From NCBI RefSeq assembly GCF_003958625.1, contig NZ_RSEL01000015.1, positions 62,001 through 126,000 on the forward strand: a stretch of DNA of 64,000 nucleotides, given 5' to 3'. Below are positions 55,601 through 64,000 of this stretch, piece after piece. This DNA comes from Tsuneonella rigui. Lineage in GTDB: Bacteria; Pseudomonadota; Alphaproteobacteria; Sphingomonadales; Sphingomonadaceae. How positions within the stretch are numbered: position 1 is the stretch's first letter; every line of letters begins with the position of its first letter. The notes beneath the pieces are model-generated. The model saw only the letters and a program-made list of their open reading frames with translations, did not search any database and was not told where the DNA came from. The position numbers and the translations under genes are program-made.

Positions 55601-56193
55601 GCCCCTGTCTCCTCGAGTTCGCGGGTGATCGTCTGGTCTTCGTTGCGCTCCTCGCGCTGGCGGCGGTTCCGTGCGCTGGTGGCGATCTCGCCTGCTTCCA
55701 TCAGCTGCTTGAAGCGGTGGAGGTCGCGCCGGGTCTGGATGCGCGGCTCGCGCTGGAACAGCTTGGCGACGATCCGGCCGATCGCGCCTGCCGGCGGGTC
55801 GTAGGCGATTGTCGCGCGCACCACCGTGCCGCGCAGCTCTGCATCCTCGAAGCGGATGCGGCCCGAATTGGCGACGTCGGCGCCATCTTCGGACTGCCAC
55901 GACAGCTCGCGGTCGGGGATGTCGTTGGTGATCGCGGCGACCCAGCTCACTTCCTTGTCGCCCGGCGCCTTGACCGTCCAGCGGAAGCGGTCGGCGCCCT
56001 CGGGCACGATCGAGACCACGTTCTCCATCACCGCGGCAAGCTTGGTCTGGTCGCGCCAGAACTGGTAGAGTTCGCTCGCCGGGCGGTTGATGGTCACCGC
56101 CTCCTCGATCAGCGTGCGGTCGGGATCGGCGACCTTGGAGTAAGCGACGGGAGCGTCGTCAGGCGCGTCTGAGTGGTCGGACAAAGGGGGCAT
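55597..56193 (-). CDS. SRPBCC family (cyclase/dehydrase-like) protein
   Basis: A 198-residue protein with a START/SRPBCC helix-grip domain: [34 protein letters not shown], then [50 protein letters not shown]. Such domains bind hydrophobic ligands. It is often found next to this type of ADH. The ATG at 56193 is preferred, since residues further upstream lack fold character. The C-terminal 25 residues are highly charged. It is followed by the coupled ADH gene. Confidence 0.85.
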   Translation of the reverse strand: MPPLSDHSDAPDDAPVAYSKVADPDRTLIEEAVTINRPASELYQFWRDQTKLAAVMENVVSIVPEGADRFRWTVKAPGDKEVSWVAAITNDIPDRELSWQSEDGADVANSGRIRFEDAELRGTVVRATIAYDPPAGAIGRIVAKLFQREPRIQTRRDLHRFKQLMEAGEIATSARNRRQREERNEDQTITRELEETGA

Positions 56194-56258
56194 CCTCGGC
56201 TGAGTGGTACAGCCGGCCAATCCCCCGCCGCGGCGTTAAGTTCCTGTATTAACGTGCA

Positions 56259-57503
56259 TCAAGCGGCGACGCGCAGCGCCTTTGCGCCGTGCCGAGCGAT
56301 GAACGCTTCGACCACCGGCGCGATCTTGTCGCGCCAGCGGCTGCCGTTGAAGATGCCGTAATGACCCGCGCCCTCGGCCAGCAGGTATTGCTTCTTCGCC
56401 CTGGCGAGCCCGGTCGCGAGATCGAGCGCCGCCTTGGTCTGGCCGATGCCGGAAATGTCGTCGCGCTCGCCCTCGACCGCCAGCAGTGCAGTGTCGCGGA
56501 TCGCGCCGAGGTCCACCACCTCGCCGTGGTGCACGAAGGTGCCGTTCGGCAGCGAGTGCTTCTGGAACACCTCTTCCACCGTCTGGAGGTAGAACTCGGC
56601 AGTCATGTCGCAGACGCTGCGGTACTCGTCGTAGAAGTCCTTGGTCGCCTGCGCGCTTTCCTCGTCGCCGGCGGTGAGATGCTTGAACATCTCGTAGTGG
56701 CTCATGAGGTGGTTGCCGAGGTTCATGCTCATGAACCCGGCGAGCTGCAGGAAGCCCGGATAGACCTGCCGGCCCGAGCCGCGATACTGCAGCGGCACGG
56801 TGGCGATCACGTTCTGCCGGAACCACGCGATCGGGCGGTTCATCGCGAGGTCGTTGACCGTGGTCGGGGATTCCCGCGTGTCGATCGGCCCGCCCATCAT
56901 CGTCAGCGTCGCCGGGCGCGCCGGGTGGCGTTGGTTGTTCATCGCCGCCGTCGCGGCGAGCGCGGGGACCGAGGGCTGGCACACCGCTATCACGTGCGTG
57001 TCAGGACCGATGAAAGCGAGGAAATCGATGAGATAGTCGATGTAGTCGTCGAGATCGAACTTGCCCGCGCTCGCCGGTACGTCGCGCGCGTCGGCCCAGT
57101 CGGTGATGTAGACCTCGCTGCTCTCCACCATCCGCGCGACCGTGCCGCGCAGCAGGGTGGCGTAATGCCCGCTCATCGGCGCGACGATCAGCACCTTGGG
57201 CGCATCGTCCGGCAGGCCATCGCGGGTGAAGCGGCGCAGGTCGCCGAACGGCTTGTTGTAGACGATCGCCTCGGTGACCGCGCGCGAGCGGCCGTCGAGC
57301 GTGACCGCCTCGATGTCGAAGGCCGGCTTGCCGTAGGTCTGTGTCGCATGCGCGAACACCTCGAGCGCGCTTGCCGCCATCGGACCCATGCCCATGTAGG
57401 CGGCGGGGTAGCGCGGGTTGGTCATCAGCTCGGCGCCGATCGAGGCCCAGGCGCTCGCGCCGCTGAGCCAGGCGCGCTGCAATTCGTATGCGTGGTAAAG
57501 CAA
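56259..57503 (-). CDS. phaZ: intracellular polyhydroxyalkanoate (PHB) depolymerase
   Basis: A 414-residue PhaZ that degrades PHB granules inside the cell. It starts at TTG 57503 with AGGGGA six bases upstream, giving the family-typical opening LLYHAYELQRAWL. The catalytic Cys is at about residue 175 in VIAVCQPSVPAL, as in the Ralstonia-type intracellular enzymes, with Asp in VEGERDDISGIGQT and His in EGAGHYGIFNGSRWR. There is no signal peptide. Two TGC/GCA inverted repeats lie between it and the divergent ABC gene and may be PhaR-type operators. Confidence 0.93.
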   Translation of the reverse strand: MLYHAYELQRAWLSGASAWASIGAELMTNPRYPAAYMGMGPMAASALEVFAHATQTYGKPAFDIEAVTLDGRSRAVTEAIVYNKPFGDLRRFTRDGLPDDAPKVLIVAPMSGHYATLLRGTVARMVESSEVYITDWADARDVPASAGKFDLDDYIDYLIDFLAFIGPDTHVIAVCQPSVPALAATAAMNNQRHPARPATLTMMGGPIDTRESPTTVNDLAMNRPIAWFRQNVIATVPLQYRGSGRQVYPGFLQLAGFMSMNLGNHLMSHYEMFKHLTAGDEESAQATKDFYDEYRSVCDMTAEFYLQTVEEVFQKHSLPNGTFVHHGEVVDLGAIRDTALLAVEGERDDISGIGQTKAALDLATGLARAKKQYLLAEGAGHYGIFNGSRWRDKIAPVVEAFIARHGAKALRVAA

Positions 57504-57568
57504 CCGTATTCCCCTGCTGACGCCTCTTTCGAGCGTTCGGTATGGGCATCCTGCCGACAATCCGATTC

Positions 57569-57583
57569 TTGTGCAACGCACAA
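57569..57583. promoter_or_regulatory. inverted repeat TTGTGCAACGCACAA upstream of phaZ
   Basis: Perfect 6+3+6 inverted repeat located 66 bases upstream of the phaZ start. TGC-N3-GCA symmetry resembles the TGC-rich sites reported for PhaR repressors of alphaproteobacterial PHA genes. The identity of the regulator is inferred from the neighbouring gene only. Confidence 0.45.
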
Positions 57584-57605
57584 ACTGCGCGGTCGGGTCC
57601 CTTCG

Positions 57606-57618
57606 CAGTGCAGCACTG
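57606..57618. promoter_or_regulatory. inverted repeat CAGTGCAGCACTG between phaZ and the ABC exporter gene
   Basis: Perfect 6+1+6 inverted repeat sharing the TGC/GCA core with the site at 57569. Centres are 36 bases apart, which puts the two sites about 3.4 helical turns apart. It lies about 25-37 bases before the ABC exporter start, so it could influence either divergent gene. Confidence 0.4.
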
Positions 57619-57642
57619 TGGATTTAGCTCACGGGCGGGCTT

Positions 57643-59517
57643 ATGTGCGCGGCAATGGACGAGAGCGAGCGCGGCGACCTCGAAGGGGTCGAGACGGAAC
57701 CTGCAGGCGAGCGGCGCGGGCTGTTCAGGCGCAAGCTGCGCGACCCCGGCGAGCCCAAGCCCGCCCGGAGCGTGCGCCCGCTGCTGATGATCTGGCGGCA
57801 GGCCCTGCAGTACCCCGGCCGCGTGGCGCTGGCGCTGGTCGCGCTGACGATCACCGCCGGAGCGACGCTGGCGATCCCGTCGGGCTTCAAGCTGATCATC
57901 GACCGCGGTTTCTCCGCCGGCGGCAACCCGGACGATATCGCGCGCTGGTTCCGCTACCTGTTCCTGATCGTCGGTGTGCTCGCGCTCGGCACGGCGATGC
58001 GGTTTTATTTCGTGAGCTGGCTGGGCGAGCGGGTCGTCGCCGACATTCGCGAGAAAGTGCAGGACAACCTCCTGCGCCTCGCGCCGGGGTTCTACGAGCA
58101 GAACAGCCCCAAGGAAATCTCCAGCCGAATGACCAGCGACACCACGCTGATCGAGCAGGTCGTCGGCACCACAGTCTCGGTCGCCCTGCGCAACACGCTG
58201 ATGGGCGTGGGCGGCGTCGCCTACCTGTTCTACCTCGTCCCCCAGCTGACGATGTGGATGGTGCTGGTGATCCCCGCGGTGGTGATCCCGATCACCGTGT
58301 TCGGCCGCCGCCTGCGCAACGTCTCGCGCACCAGCCAGGACCGGGTGGCCGATATCGGCGCGATGGTGTCCGAAGTGCTGGGCGCGATGAAGATCGTGCA
58401 AGCGTTTGGCCAGGAAGAGCGGGAGCAGAAGCGTTTTCGCGACGCGGTCGAGCGCAGCTTTGCCACCGCGAAGCGGCGAATCATGATCCGCGCGGCGATG
58501 ACCGCGCTGATCATCTCGGTGGTGTTCGGCGCGATCGTGCTGCTGATGTGGCGCGGCGCTGTCGGCGTCGCGAGCGGCGCCATCTCGGGTGGGACGATCG
58601 CCGCGGTGGTGATCACCGCTGGCCTCGTCGCCGGTTCGCTCGGGGCGCTGACCGAGGTATACGGCGATCTCCTGCGCGGCGCGGGCGCGGCAAGCCGCCT
58701 CGCCGAACTGCTCGAAGAGAAGCCCACCATCGCGCCGCCCGCACGCCCCGAGGCGCTGCCCGAGCCGCCGCGCGGATCACTCTCCTTTCGCAACGTCAGC
58801 TTCCGCTATCCCACCCGGCTGGAAAGCCCGGCGCTGCGCGATTTCACGCTCGAGGTGCAGCCGGGCGAGACGGTGGCGATTGTGGGCCCTTCGGGCGCGG
58901 GGAAGAGCACGATCTTCCAGCTGGTCGAGCGGTTCTACGATCCGCAGGCGGGCACCATCCGGCTCGACGGGGTGCCGCTGACCAGTGCGGACCCGGCCGA
59001 GATCAGGAAGCGCATCGCGTTTGTCCCGCAGGAGGGCGTGCTGTTCAGCGCCAACGCGCGCGACAACTTGCGCTACGGCAACTGGGACGCGAGCGACGAG
59101 GACATCTGGGAGGCTGCCCGCGCCGCCAACGCCGAGGCGTTCCTGCGCGCGCTGCCGCAGGGCCTCGACACCTTCCTCGGCGAGAACGGCACCCAGCTTT
59201 CGGGCGGTCAGCGTCAGCGCATCGCGATCGCCCGCGCGATCCTGCGCAAGGCGCCGATCCTGCTGCTCGACGAGGCGACCAGCGCGCTCGATGCCGAGAG
59301 CGAGCGGTTGGTGCAGGACGCGCTCGACCGGTTGATGGCGGATCGCACCACTTTGGTCATCGCCCACCGCCTCGCGACCGTGCGGCAGGCGGACCGGATC
59401 GTCGTGATGGACGACGGCCGGATCGTCGAGCAGGGCAGCCATGGGGTGCTGGCCGAGGGCGGCGGACTCTACGCCCGGCTCGCCAAGCTGCAGTTCGGCG
59501 GAGCCGAAGCGGCTTAA
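57643..59517 (+). CDS. MsbA/LmrA-type ABC exporter (fused membrane and ATPase domains)
   Basis: A 624-residue half-transporter that works as a dimer. A 40-residue polar N-terminal extension precedes six transmembrane helices (about 60-330). The ATPase domain follows: Walker A GPSGAGKST (about 415), Q-loop FVPQEGVLFS, signature LSGGQRQRIAIARA, Walker B ILLLDEATSALD and the switch His in IAHRLATV. It likely exports lipids or hydrophobic compounds. ATG 57643 is used; an ATG four codons later (57655) is possible. It is divergent from phaZ. Confidence 0.9.
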   Translation: MCAAMDESERGDLEGVETEPAGERRGLFRRKLRDPGEPKPARSVRPLLMIWRQALQYPGRVALALVALTITAGATLAIPSGFKLIIDRGFSAGGNPDDIARWFRYLFLIVGVLALGTAMRFYFVSWLGERVVADIREKVQDNLLRLAPGFYEQNSPKEISSRMTSDTTLIEQVVGTTVSVALRNTLMGVGGVAYLFYLVPQLTMWMVLVIPAVVIPITVFGRRLRNVSRTSQDRVADIGAMVSEVLGAMKIVQAFGQEEREQKRFRDAVERSFATAKRRIMIRAAMTALIISVVFGAIVLLMWRGAVGVASGAISGGTIAAVVITAGLVAGSLGALTEVYGDLLRGAGAASRLAELLEEKPTIAPPARPEALPEPPRGSLSFRNVSFRYPTRLESPALRDFTLEVQPGETVAIVGPSGAGKSTIFQLVERFYDPQAGTIRLDGVPLTSADPAEIRKRIAFVPQEGVLFSANARDNLRYGNWDASDEDIWEAARAANAEAFLRALPQGLDTFLGENGTQLSGGQRQRIAIARAILRKAPILLLDEATSALDAESERLVQDALDRLMADRTTLVIAHRLATVRQADRIVVMDDGRIVEQGSHGVLAEGGGLYARLAKLQFGGAEAA

Positions 59518-59641
59518 GTTCCGGCCCAATCGACCAAATGCATACCGTACTCGCTCAACGGCGTTGCGCGCGCGCGGGCCGCGGGGGATGAGGTCCAGTC
59601 ATAGCAATCACAATCGATTGCCATTGGTTGGGGACTCACAC

Positions 59642-61786
59642 ATGAACCGCATGTTCGCCACGCTGGCCGCGGCCGCGTCGTTTTCCGCTATCGCCATCGC
59701 CGCGCCGGCCGCCGCCGAGGATGCGCCGGCTGCCGGTGCGCCGGCGGTCCAGCAGGAGTACCGCCTGCCCGAGTACGGCGGGTGGGGGTTCAATCCGGCC
59801 GAGCTCGACCAGAGCGTCAAGCCAGGCGACGACTTCTTCAAGTACGTCAACGGCAAGTGGGACGCGGCTGAAGTAATCCCGCCGCAGTATCCTTACAGCG
59901 GCGTGGCCCTTGGCCTGCGCCTCGGCGCGGAGCGCGACATCAAGGCGATCGTCGACGAGATGGCCGCCGGCACCTATCCCGCCGGCTCGCTCGAACAGCG
60001 GGTGAGCGACCTCTACAAGGCCTATCTCGACGTCGACGCGATCAACGCCGCGGGCCTCGCCCCTGCCAAGCCGTTCCTCGACAAGATCGCCGCGGTGAAG
60101 ACCCGCGCCGACCTCGCGCACGCCTTTGCCGCCACCGGCATTCCGGCGCCGCTCGGCATGTACGTGTCGATCGACACCGCCAGCCCGAAGGACAACGCGC
60201 TCTACACCGGCATCGGCGGGCTCGGCCTGCCCGACCGCGACTACTACCTGGTCGATAGCGAGGCGAACCTGGCGATCCGCGCGAAGTACAAGGATTACCT
60301 CGCGTTCATGCTCGGCAAGGCCGGGTACGCCGACCCGAAGGCGACCGCCGAGCGGGTCTATGGTCTCGAGAAGCAGTTCGCCGAACTCGGCTGGGATCGC
60401 GCGCTGTCGCGCAATCCGGAGCTCACCACCAACCGCGTCACCGTCGACGAGTTGAAGGCGATGTCTGGCGGGTTCCCGGTCGAGCTGGTGCTGCAAGACC
60501 GCAAGGTCGCCGATGTCGCCGGCCTCTACGTAGCGCAGCTGCCGCCGACGCAGGACGAGATCGCCAAGCTCGGCCTGACGCCGGAGCAGCTCGCCAAGCT
60601 CGGCGGCGGGATGCCCGCGATGCTGTCGCTGCTCAACACCGCGCCGATCGAGGACATCAAGGCGTGGATGGCCGCCCGCTTCCTGTCGGGTGCGAGCCAG
60701 GTCCTGCCGAGCGACATCGATGACGCCAACTTCGAATTCTACGGCAAGACCCTGCAGGGCAAGACCCAGCAGCGCGAACGCTGGCAGCGCGCGCTCGACT
60801 TCGTGCAGGGTGCAATGGGCGAAGGCCTCGGTAAGATCTACGTCGAGCGCCACTTCCCCGCCTCGAGCAAGGCGGCGATGGAGGAGCTGGTCGGAAACTT
60901 GCGCTTGGCGCTGGGGTCGAACCTCAAGGACCTCGCTTGGATGACGCCGACCACGCGTCTCGCCGCGCAGAAGAAGCTCGACGCGTTCGGGGTGAAGATC
61001 GGTTACCCCGATAAGTTCGAGACCTATGACGGTCTCACCGTCGTTCCCGGCCAGGCGCTCGCAAGCGCGATGGCGGTCAGCGAATGGGGCTGGAACGACC
61101 AGCTCAAGGACCTGCGCGAAGGGGTCGACAAGACCCAGTGGCTGATGACCCCGCAAACGGTGAACGCCTACTACATGCCGCCGGCGAACGAGATCGTGTT
61201 CCCCGCCGCTTACCTGCAGCCGCCGTACTTCAACCCCAAGGCCGACGCCGCGGTGAACTACGGCGCGGTGGGCGCGACGATCGGCCACGAGATCGGCCAC
61301 GGGTTCGACGATTCGGGTGCCAAGTTCGGCCCCACCGGCGCGCTGGAGAACTGGTGGACGGATACCGACCGCAAGACCTTCGAGGCGCTCGGCAACAAGC
61401 TCGCCGCGCAGTACGATGCGCAGTGCCCGTACGATGACGGTAAAACTTGCCACAACGGCCGCCTGACCCTGGGCGAGAACATCGGCGACCTCGGCGGCAT
61501 CTCGATGGCGTACCAGGCGTACAAGCTGTCGCTGAAGGGCAAGCCTGCGCCGATGATCGACGGGCTGACCGGCGACCAGCGCTTCTTCCTGTCCTATGCG
61601 CAGGCGTGGCGCTGGAAGTACCGCGAGGCGTTCGCCAAGCAGTTGCTCAAGACCGACAGCCACAGCCTGGCCGAAGCGCGGGTCAACGCGGTCGTGCGCA
61701 ACTTCGACCCCTGGTACGCGGCGTTCAACGTCAAGCCGGGCGACAAGCTCTACCTCGCACCCGAAGACCGCGTGCACATCTGGTAA
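59642..61786 (+). CDS. M13 family metallopeptidase (neprilysin/PepO-like), first of a tandem pair
   Basis: A 714-residue secreted zinc endopeptidase. The signal peptide is ATLAAAASFSAIAIAAPAAAED. The N-terminal M13 domain begins ELDQSVKPGDDFFKYVNGKW. The catalytic region has NAYYMPPANEIVFPAAYLQPP, then IGHEIGHGFDDSGAKF with the HExxH at about residue 548, and GENIGDLGGISMAY supplying the third zinc Glu at about 610. The conserved C-terminal CxxW is absent: the sequence ends PEDRVHIW. GGGGA lies seven bases before ATG 59642, and a GCAATC/GATTGC inverted repeat (59604-59621) lies in the promoter region. Confidence 0.93.
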   Translation: MNRMFATLAAAASFSAIAIAAPAAAEDAPAAGAPAVQQEYRLPEYGGWGFNPAELDQSVKPGDDFFKYVNGKWDAAEVIPPQYPYSGVALGLRLGAERDIKAIVDEMAAGTYPAGSLEQRVSDLYKAYLDVDAINAAGLAPAKPFLDKIAAVKTRADLAHAFAATGIPAPLGMYVSIDTASPKDNALYTGIGGLGLPDRDYYLVDSEANLAIRAKYKDYLAFMLGKAGYADPKATAERVYGLEKQFAELGWDRALSRNPELTTNRVTVDELKAMSGGFPVELVLQDRKVADVAGLYVAQLPPTQDEIAKLGLTPEQLAKLGGGMPAMLSLLNTAPIEDIKAWMAARFLSGASQVLPSDIDDANFEFYGKTLQGKTQQRERWQRALDFVQGAMGEGLGKIYVERHFPASSKAAMEELVGNLRLALGSNLKDLAWMTPTTRLAAQKKLDAFGVKIGYPDKFETYDGLTVVPGQALASAMAVSEWGWNDQLKDLREGVDKTQWLMTPQTVNAYYMPPANEIVFPAAYLQPPYFNPKADAAVNYGAVGATIGHEIGHGFDDSGAKFGPTGALENWWTDTDRKTFEALGNKLAAQYDAQCPYDDGKTCHNGRLTLGENIGDLGGISMAYQAYKLSLKGKPAPMIDGLTGDQRFFLSYAQAWRWKYREAFAKQLLKTDSHSLAEARVNAVVRNFDPWYAAFNVKPGDKLYLAPEDRVHIW

Positions 61787-61800
61787 GCTGCTGAAACCTG

Positions 61801-61834
61801 AGCCGGAGGGCGCCCGTCGCGGCGTCCTCCGGCT
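61801..61834 (+). terminator. hairpin after the first M13 gene
   Basis: AGCCGGAGG (61801-61809) pairs perfectly with CCTCCGGCT (61826-61834) around a GC-rich loop, 15 bases past the stop. The following bases are not a T run, so termination would be weak or Rho-assisted. The remaining 140 bases to the next gene probably contain its promoter; a TTGCCG-N18-TAAGGT pair around 61884-61913 is a weak candidate. Confidence 0.5.
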
Positions 61835-61979
61835 TGCCGTTCAGCGCCCGGTCAAATCCGCTGTGCTGACACGTGAACAAGCGTTGCCGAATGGGACTTA
61901 CCTATCGTAAGGTAGGCCTCCAACGCCGTTAACTGCGAGCGCGCGCATCCAAGCCCGCCGCGAACAACCGGGACTCGCC

Positions 61980-64000
61980 ATGAGCTTCAAATCGATTGCC
62001 GCGCTGGGCATCAGCGCCCTTGCCCTGACCGTTGCCACCCCCGCGCTCGCCGAGGATGCGCCTGCCGCTCCCGCCGCCGCGCCGGCTCCCGCCGCCGCGC
62101 CGGCCCCGACGCCGTTGCCAACGATGAGCTTCGGCTCGTGGGGCTTCGATCCCGCCGACATCGACACCTCGATCGATCCTGGTGACGACTTCTTCGCTTA
62201 CGCAAACGCCAAGTGGCTCAAGGCCAACCCGCTGCCGCCCGAATTCAGCCGCTTCGGCGCGTTCAACCTGCTGCGCGAGAAATCGACCAGCGACGTGAAG
62301 TCGCTGATCGACGAGTTGGTGGCGAAGGACCCGGCCGCGCTCTCGGCGGACGAGAAGCGGATCGTCGATGCCTACAACGCGTTCCTCGACCGGAAAGCGA
62401 TCGACGCCCCGGGGCTCGCTCCCGCCAAGCCCTACCTCGACCAGATCCGCAGCGCCGACACGCTCGCCAAGATGGCTACCCTTTGGGGCAGCGTCGGCTA
62501 TCCCTCGCCGATCGGCGGCGGGGTGAGCGTCGATGCCAAGGAGCCCACCCGTTACTCGGTCTCGGTCGGCTCGGGCGGATTGGGCCTGCCCGACCGCGAC
62601 TATTACCTCGATGATTCCGACGCTGGTAAGGCGATCCAGGCCAAGTACCGCGATTACCTCGCGTTCCTGCTCGGCAAGGCCGGGTACGCCGATCCCGCGG
62701 GGATGGCGGCCAAGGTCTATGCGTTCGAGGATAGCGCCGCGCGCAAGGTTTCGTGGGACCGCGCCACTCGCCGGAACCGCGACCTCACCTACAATGCGCT
62801 GACCCCGGCCGAGCTCCGCGCGCTCGAGCCCGCGTTCCCGACCGCAGCGTTCCTCGCCGCTGCGGGCTTCGACAAGACCGACCGCTACATCGTCGGCGAC
62901 CTGCCGCCGACGCCCGAGCGGGCAAAGGAATTGGGCCTCGACGAAGCCACCCTCGCCAAGATCGGCGGCGGCACCCCGGCGATGATGAAGCTGCTCGAGG
63001 CCACTCCGATCGACGTGTTGCAGGCGTGGATGATCAAGGGTTTCCTGTCGGGCAACGCCGCCGTCCTGCCGAGTGACATCGATGCGGCGCAGTTCGAATT
63101 CTACGGCAAGACGCTGGGTGGCACGCCCGAGCAGCGTCCGCGGTGGAAGCGCGCGATCGACGAGAGCGAAGGCCTGATGGGCGAGCTGGTTGGCGCGGCC
63201 TATGTCCAGCGCTATTTCCCGCCCGCCAACAAGGCGGCGATGGTCGAGCTGGTCAAGAACCTGCGCAAGTCGCTCGGCGTCAGCATCCAGGAGAACACCT
63301 GGATGGGCGCGGAGACCAAGAAGGAAGCGCTCGCCAAGCTCGACGCGTTCGATCCCAAGATCGGCTACCGCGACAACCTCGAGACCTATCCGGGCCTCGC
63401 GATTACCCCCGGCCAGCCGCTCGCCAACCGTATCGCAGCGGCCAAGTGGGAAACCGCCGACGAGCTCAAGAAGCTGGGCGGCCCGATCGACCGCACCGAG
63501 TGGGGCATGCTGCCCGAGACGGTGAACGCCTACTACAACTCGACCAAGAACGAGATCGTGTTCCCTGCCGGCATCCTGCAGCAGCCGTTCTTCGGCCTGA
63601 CCGCGGACATGGCGGTGAACTATGGCGGGATCGGCGCTGTCATCGGGCACGAGATGGGCCACGGGTTCGACGACCAGGGTTCCAAGTCCGACGGCACCGG
63701 CATGCTGCGCAACTGGTGGACCGACGCCGACCGCGCCGCGTTCGACAAGCTGACCAGCGCATTGGTGGAACAATACAACAAGTTCTGCCCGCTGGGCGAA
63801 GGCAAGCCGTGCGTAAATGGCCGGCTGACGCTGGGCGAGAACATCGGCGACCTCGGCGGGCTGTCGGTCGCCTATCGCGCCTATCACATGGCGCTTGGCG
63901 GCAAGCCGGCGCCGGTGATCGACGGGCTGACCGGCGACCAGCGGTTCTTCCTCGCCTGGGCGCAGGTGTGGCGCGCGCAGCAGCGCGACGAGACCGCGCT
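61980..64000 (+). CDS. M13 family metallopeptidase, second of a tandem pair, 3' end outside window
   Basis: About 673 residues are visible before the right edge. The signal peptide (IAALGISALALTVATPALAED) is followed by an Ala/Pro-rich linker and the same domain order as the preceding gene: DTSIDPGDDFFAYANAKWLK, NAYYNSTKNEIVFPAGILQQP, IGHEMGHGFDDQGSK with HExxH at about residue 555, and GENIGDLGGLSVAY at about 618. It is clearly a paralogue of its neighbour but diverged through most of the N-terminal half. The frame is open to the window end with no defect. Confidence 0.93.
   Translation, partial: MSFKSIAALGISALALTVATPALAEDAPAAPAAAPAPAAAPAPTPLPTMSFGSWGFDPADIDTSIDPGDDFFAYANAKWLKANPLPPEFSRFGAFNLLREKSTSDVKSLIDELVAKDPAALSADEKRIVDAYNAFLDRKAIDAPGLAPAKPYLDQIRSADTLAKMATLWGSVGYPSPIGGGVSVDAKEPTRYSVSVGSGGLGLPDRDYYLDDSDAGKAIQAKYRDYLAFLLGKAGYADPAGMAAKVYAFEDSAARKVSWDRATRRNRDLTYNALTPAELRALEPAFPTAAFLAAAGFDKTDRYIVGDLPPTPERAKELGLDEATLAKIGGGTPAMMKLLEATPIDVLQAWMIKGFLSGNAAVLPSDIDAAQFEFYGKTLGGTPEQRPRWKRAIDESEGLMGELVGAAYVQRYFPPANKAAMVELVKNLRKSLGVSIQENTWMGAETKKEALAKLDAFDPKIGYRDNLETYPGLAITPGQPLANRIAAAKWETADELKKLGGPIDRTEWGMLPETVNAYYNSTKNEIVFPAGILQQPFFGLTADMAVNYGGIGAVIGHEMGHGFDDQGSKSDGTGMLRNWWTDADRAAFDKLTSALVEQYNKFCPLGEGKPCVNGRLTLGENIGDLGGLSVAYRAYHMALGGKPAPVIDGLTGDQRFFLAWAQVWRAQQRDETA

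Overview
The window is GC-rich, densely packed chromosomal DNA from an alphaproteobacterium, most likely a member of the Sphingomonadales (perhaps an Erythrobacteraceae or Sphingomonadaceae genus). The evidence is the co-occurrence of DUF6356, DUF3576 and DUF455 genes, the rnd-lptC-lptA order, exosortase-A-associated polysaccharide genes, polyhydroxyalkanoate (PHA) genes and several large secreted peptidases. This placement comes from gene content, not from a phylogeny. I see no tRNA or rRNA gene, CRISPR array, insertion sequence or prophage. The window is essentially core genome; its main novelty lies in leaders, intergenic elements and small ORFs.

Layout. 1-6.2 kb: the edge of a TPR-like gene, a small hydrolase, DUF6356, an exported PhoD-type phosphatase, then thrS with a GNAT gene. 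thrS is preceded by what looks like a threonine attenuator: a good promoter, an almost leaderless 23-codon peptide with six consecutive Thr codons, and mutually exclusive GC-rich hairpins. 6.2-13.9 kb: agmatine deiminase and a secreted M28 peptidase facing glnE, bcp, DUF455 and an M23 endopeptidase. 13.9-16.8 kb: an acyl-CoA synthetase/cytochrome P450 pair. 16.9-19.3 kb: a YqiJ/YqiK-flotillin pair. 19.5-24.8 kb: two SLC13-type permeases tail to tail, then galU and murA. 24.9-28.8 kb: small cell-envelope genes, an L,D-transpeptidase-like gene, acetoacetyl-CoA reductase and a probable outer-membrane protein. 28.3-32.8 kb: a coupled DUF3576-leuS-lptE-holA block. 32.9-36.9 kb: an exopolysaccharide initiating sugar transferase, then lptA, lptC and rnd facing ung. 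37-39.9 kb: acid phosphatase, an SDR and a serine hydrolase. 39.9-46.1 kb: gltB and gltD (glutamate synthase), separated by a palindromic dispersed-repeat-like element. 46.3-50.6 kb: an unrecognised acidic membrane protein, an exosortase-A-associated glycosyltransferase, a tiny ORF and an O-glycosylation/polymerase-type ligase. 50.7-53.7 kb: a MaoC-thiolase-CMD-SDR acyl-CoA catabolism group. 53.8-59.5 kb: DUF4126, alcohol dehydrogenase with an SRPBCC protein, a PHA depolymerase and a MsbA-like ABC exporter. 59.6-64 kb: tandem M13 metallopeptidases, the second cut off by the window end.

Functional themes. Envelope biogenesis is the largest (murA, galU, lptA/C/E, M23, L,D-transpeptidase, the exopolysaccharide genes and the ABC exporter). 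Nitrogen economy is represented by glnE, gltBD and agmatine deiminase. Carbon storage and acyl-CoA metabolism are represented by phaB, phaZ, thiolase, MaoC and the acyl-CoA synthetase/P450 pair; phaC is not in this window. The most rewarding items for follow-up are the thrS leader, paired TGC/GCA inverted repeats in front of phaZ, the repeat inside gltBD, and the 37-codon ORF coupled to the O-glycosylation ligase. I do not see a defence island or another clearly unprecedented multi-gene system.
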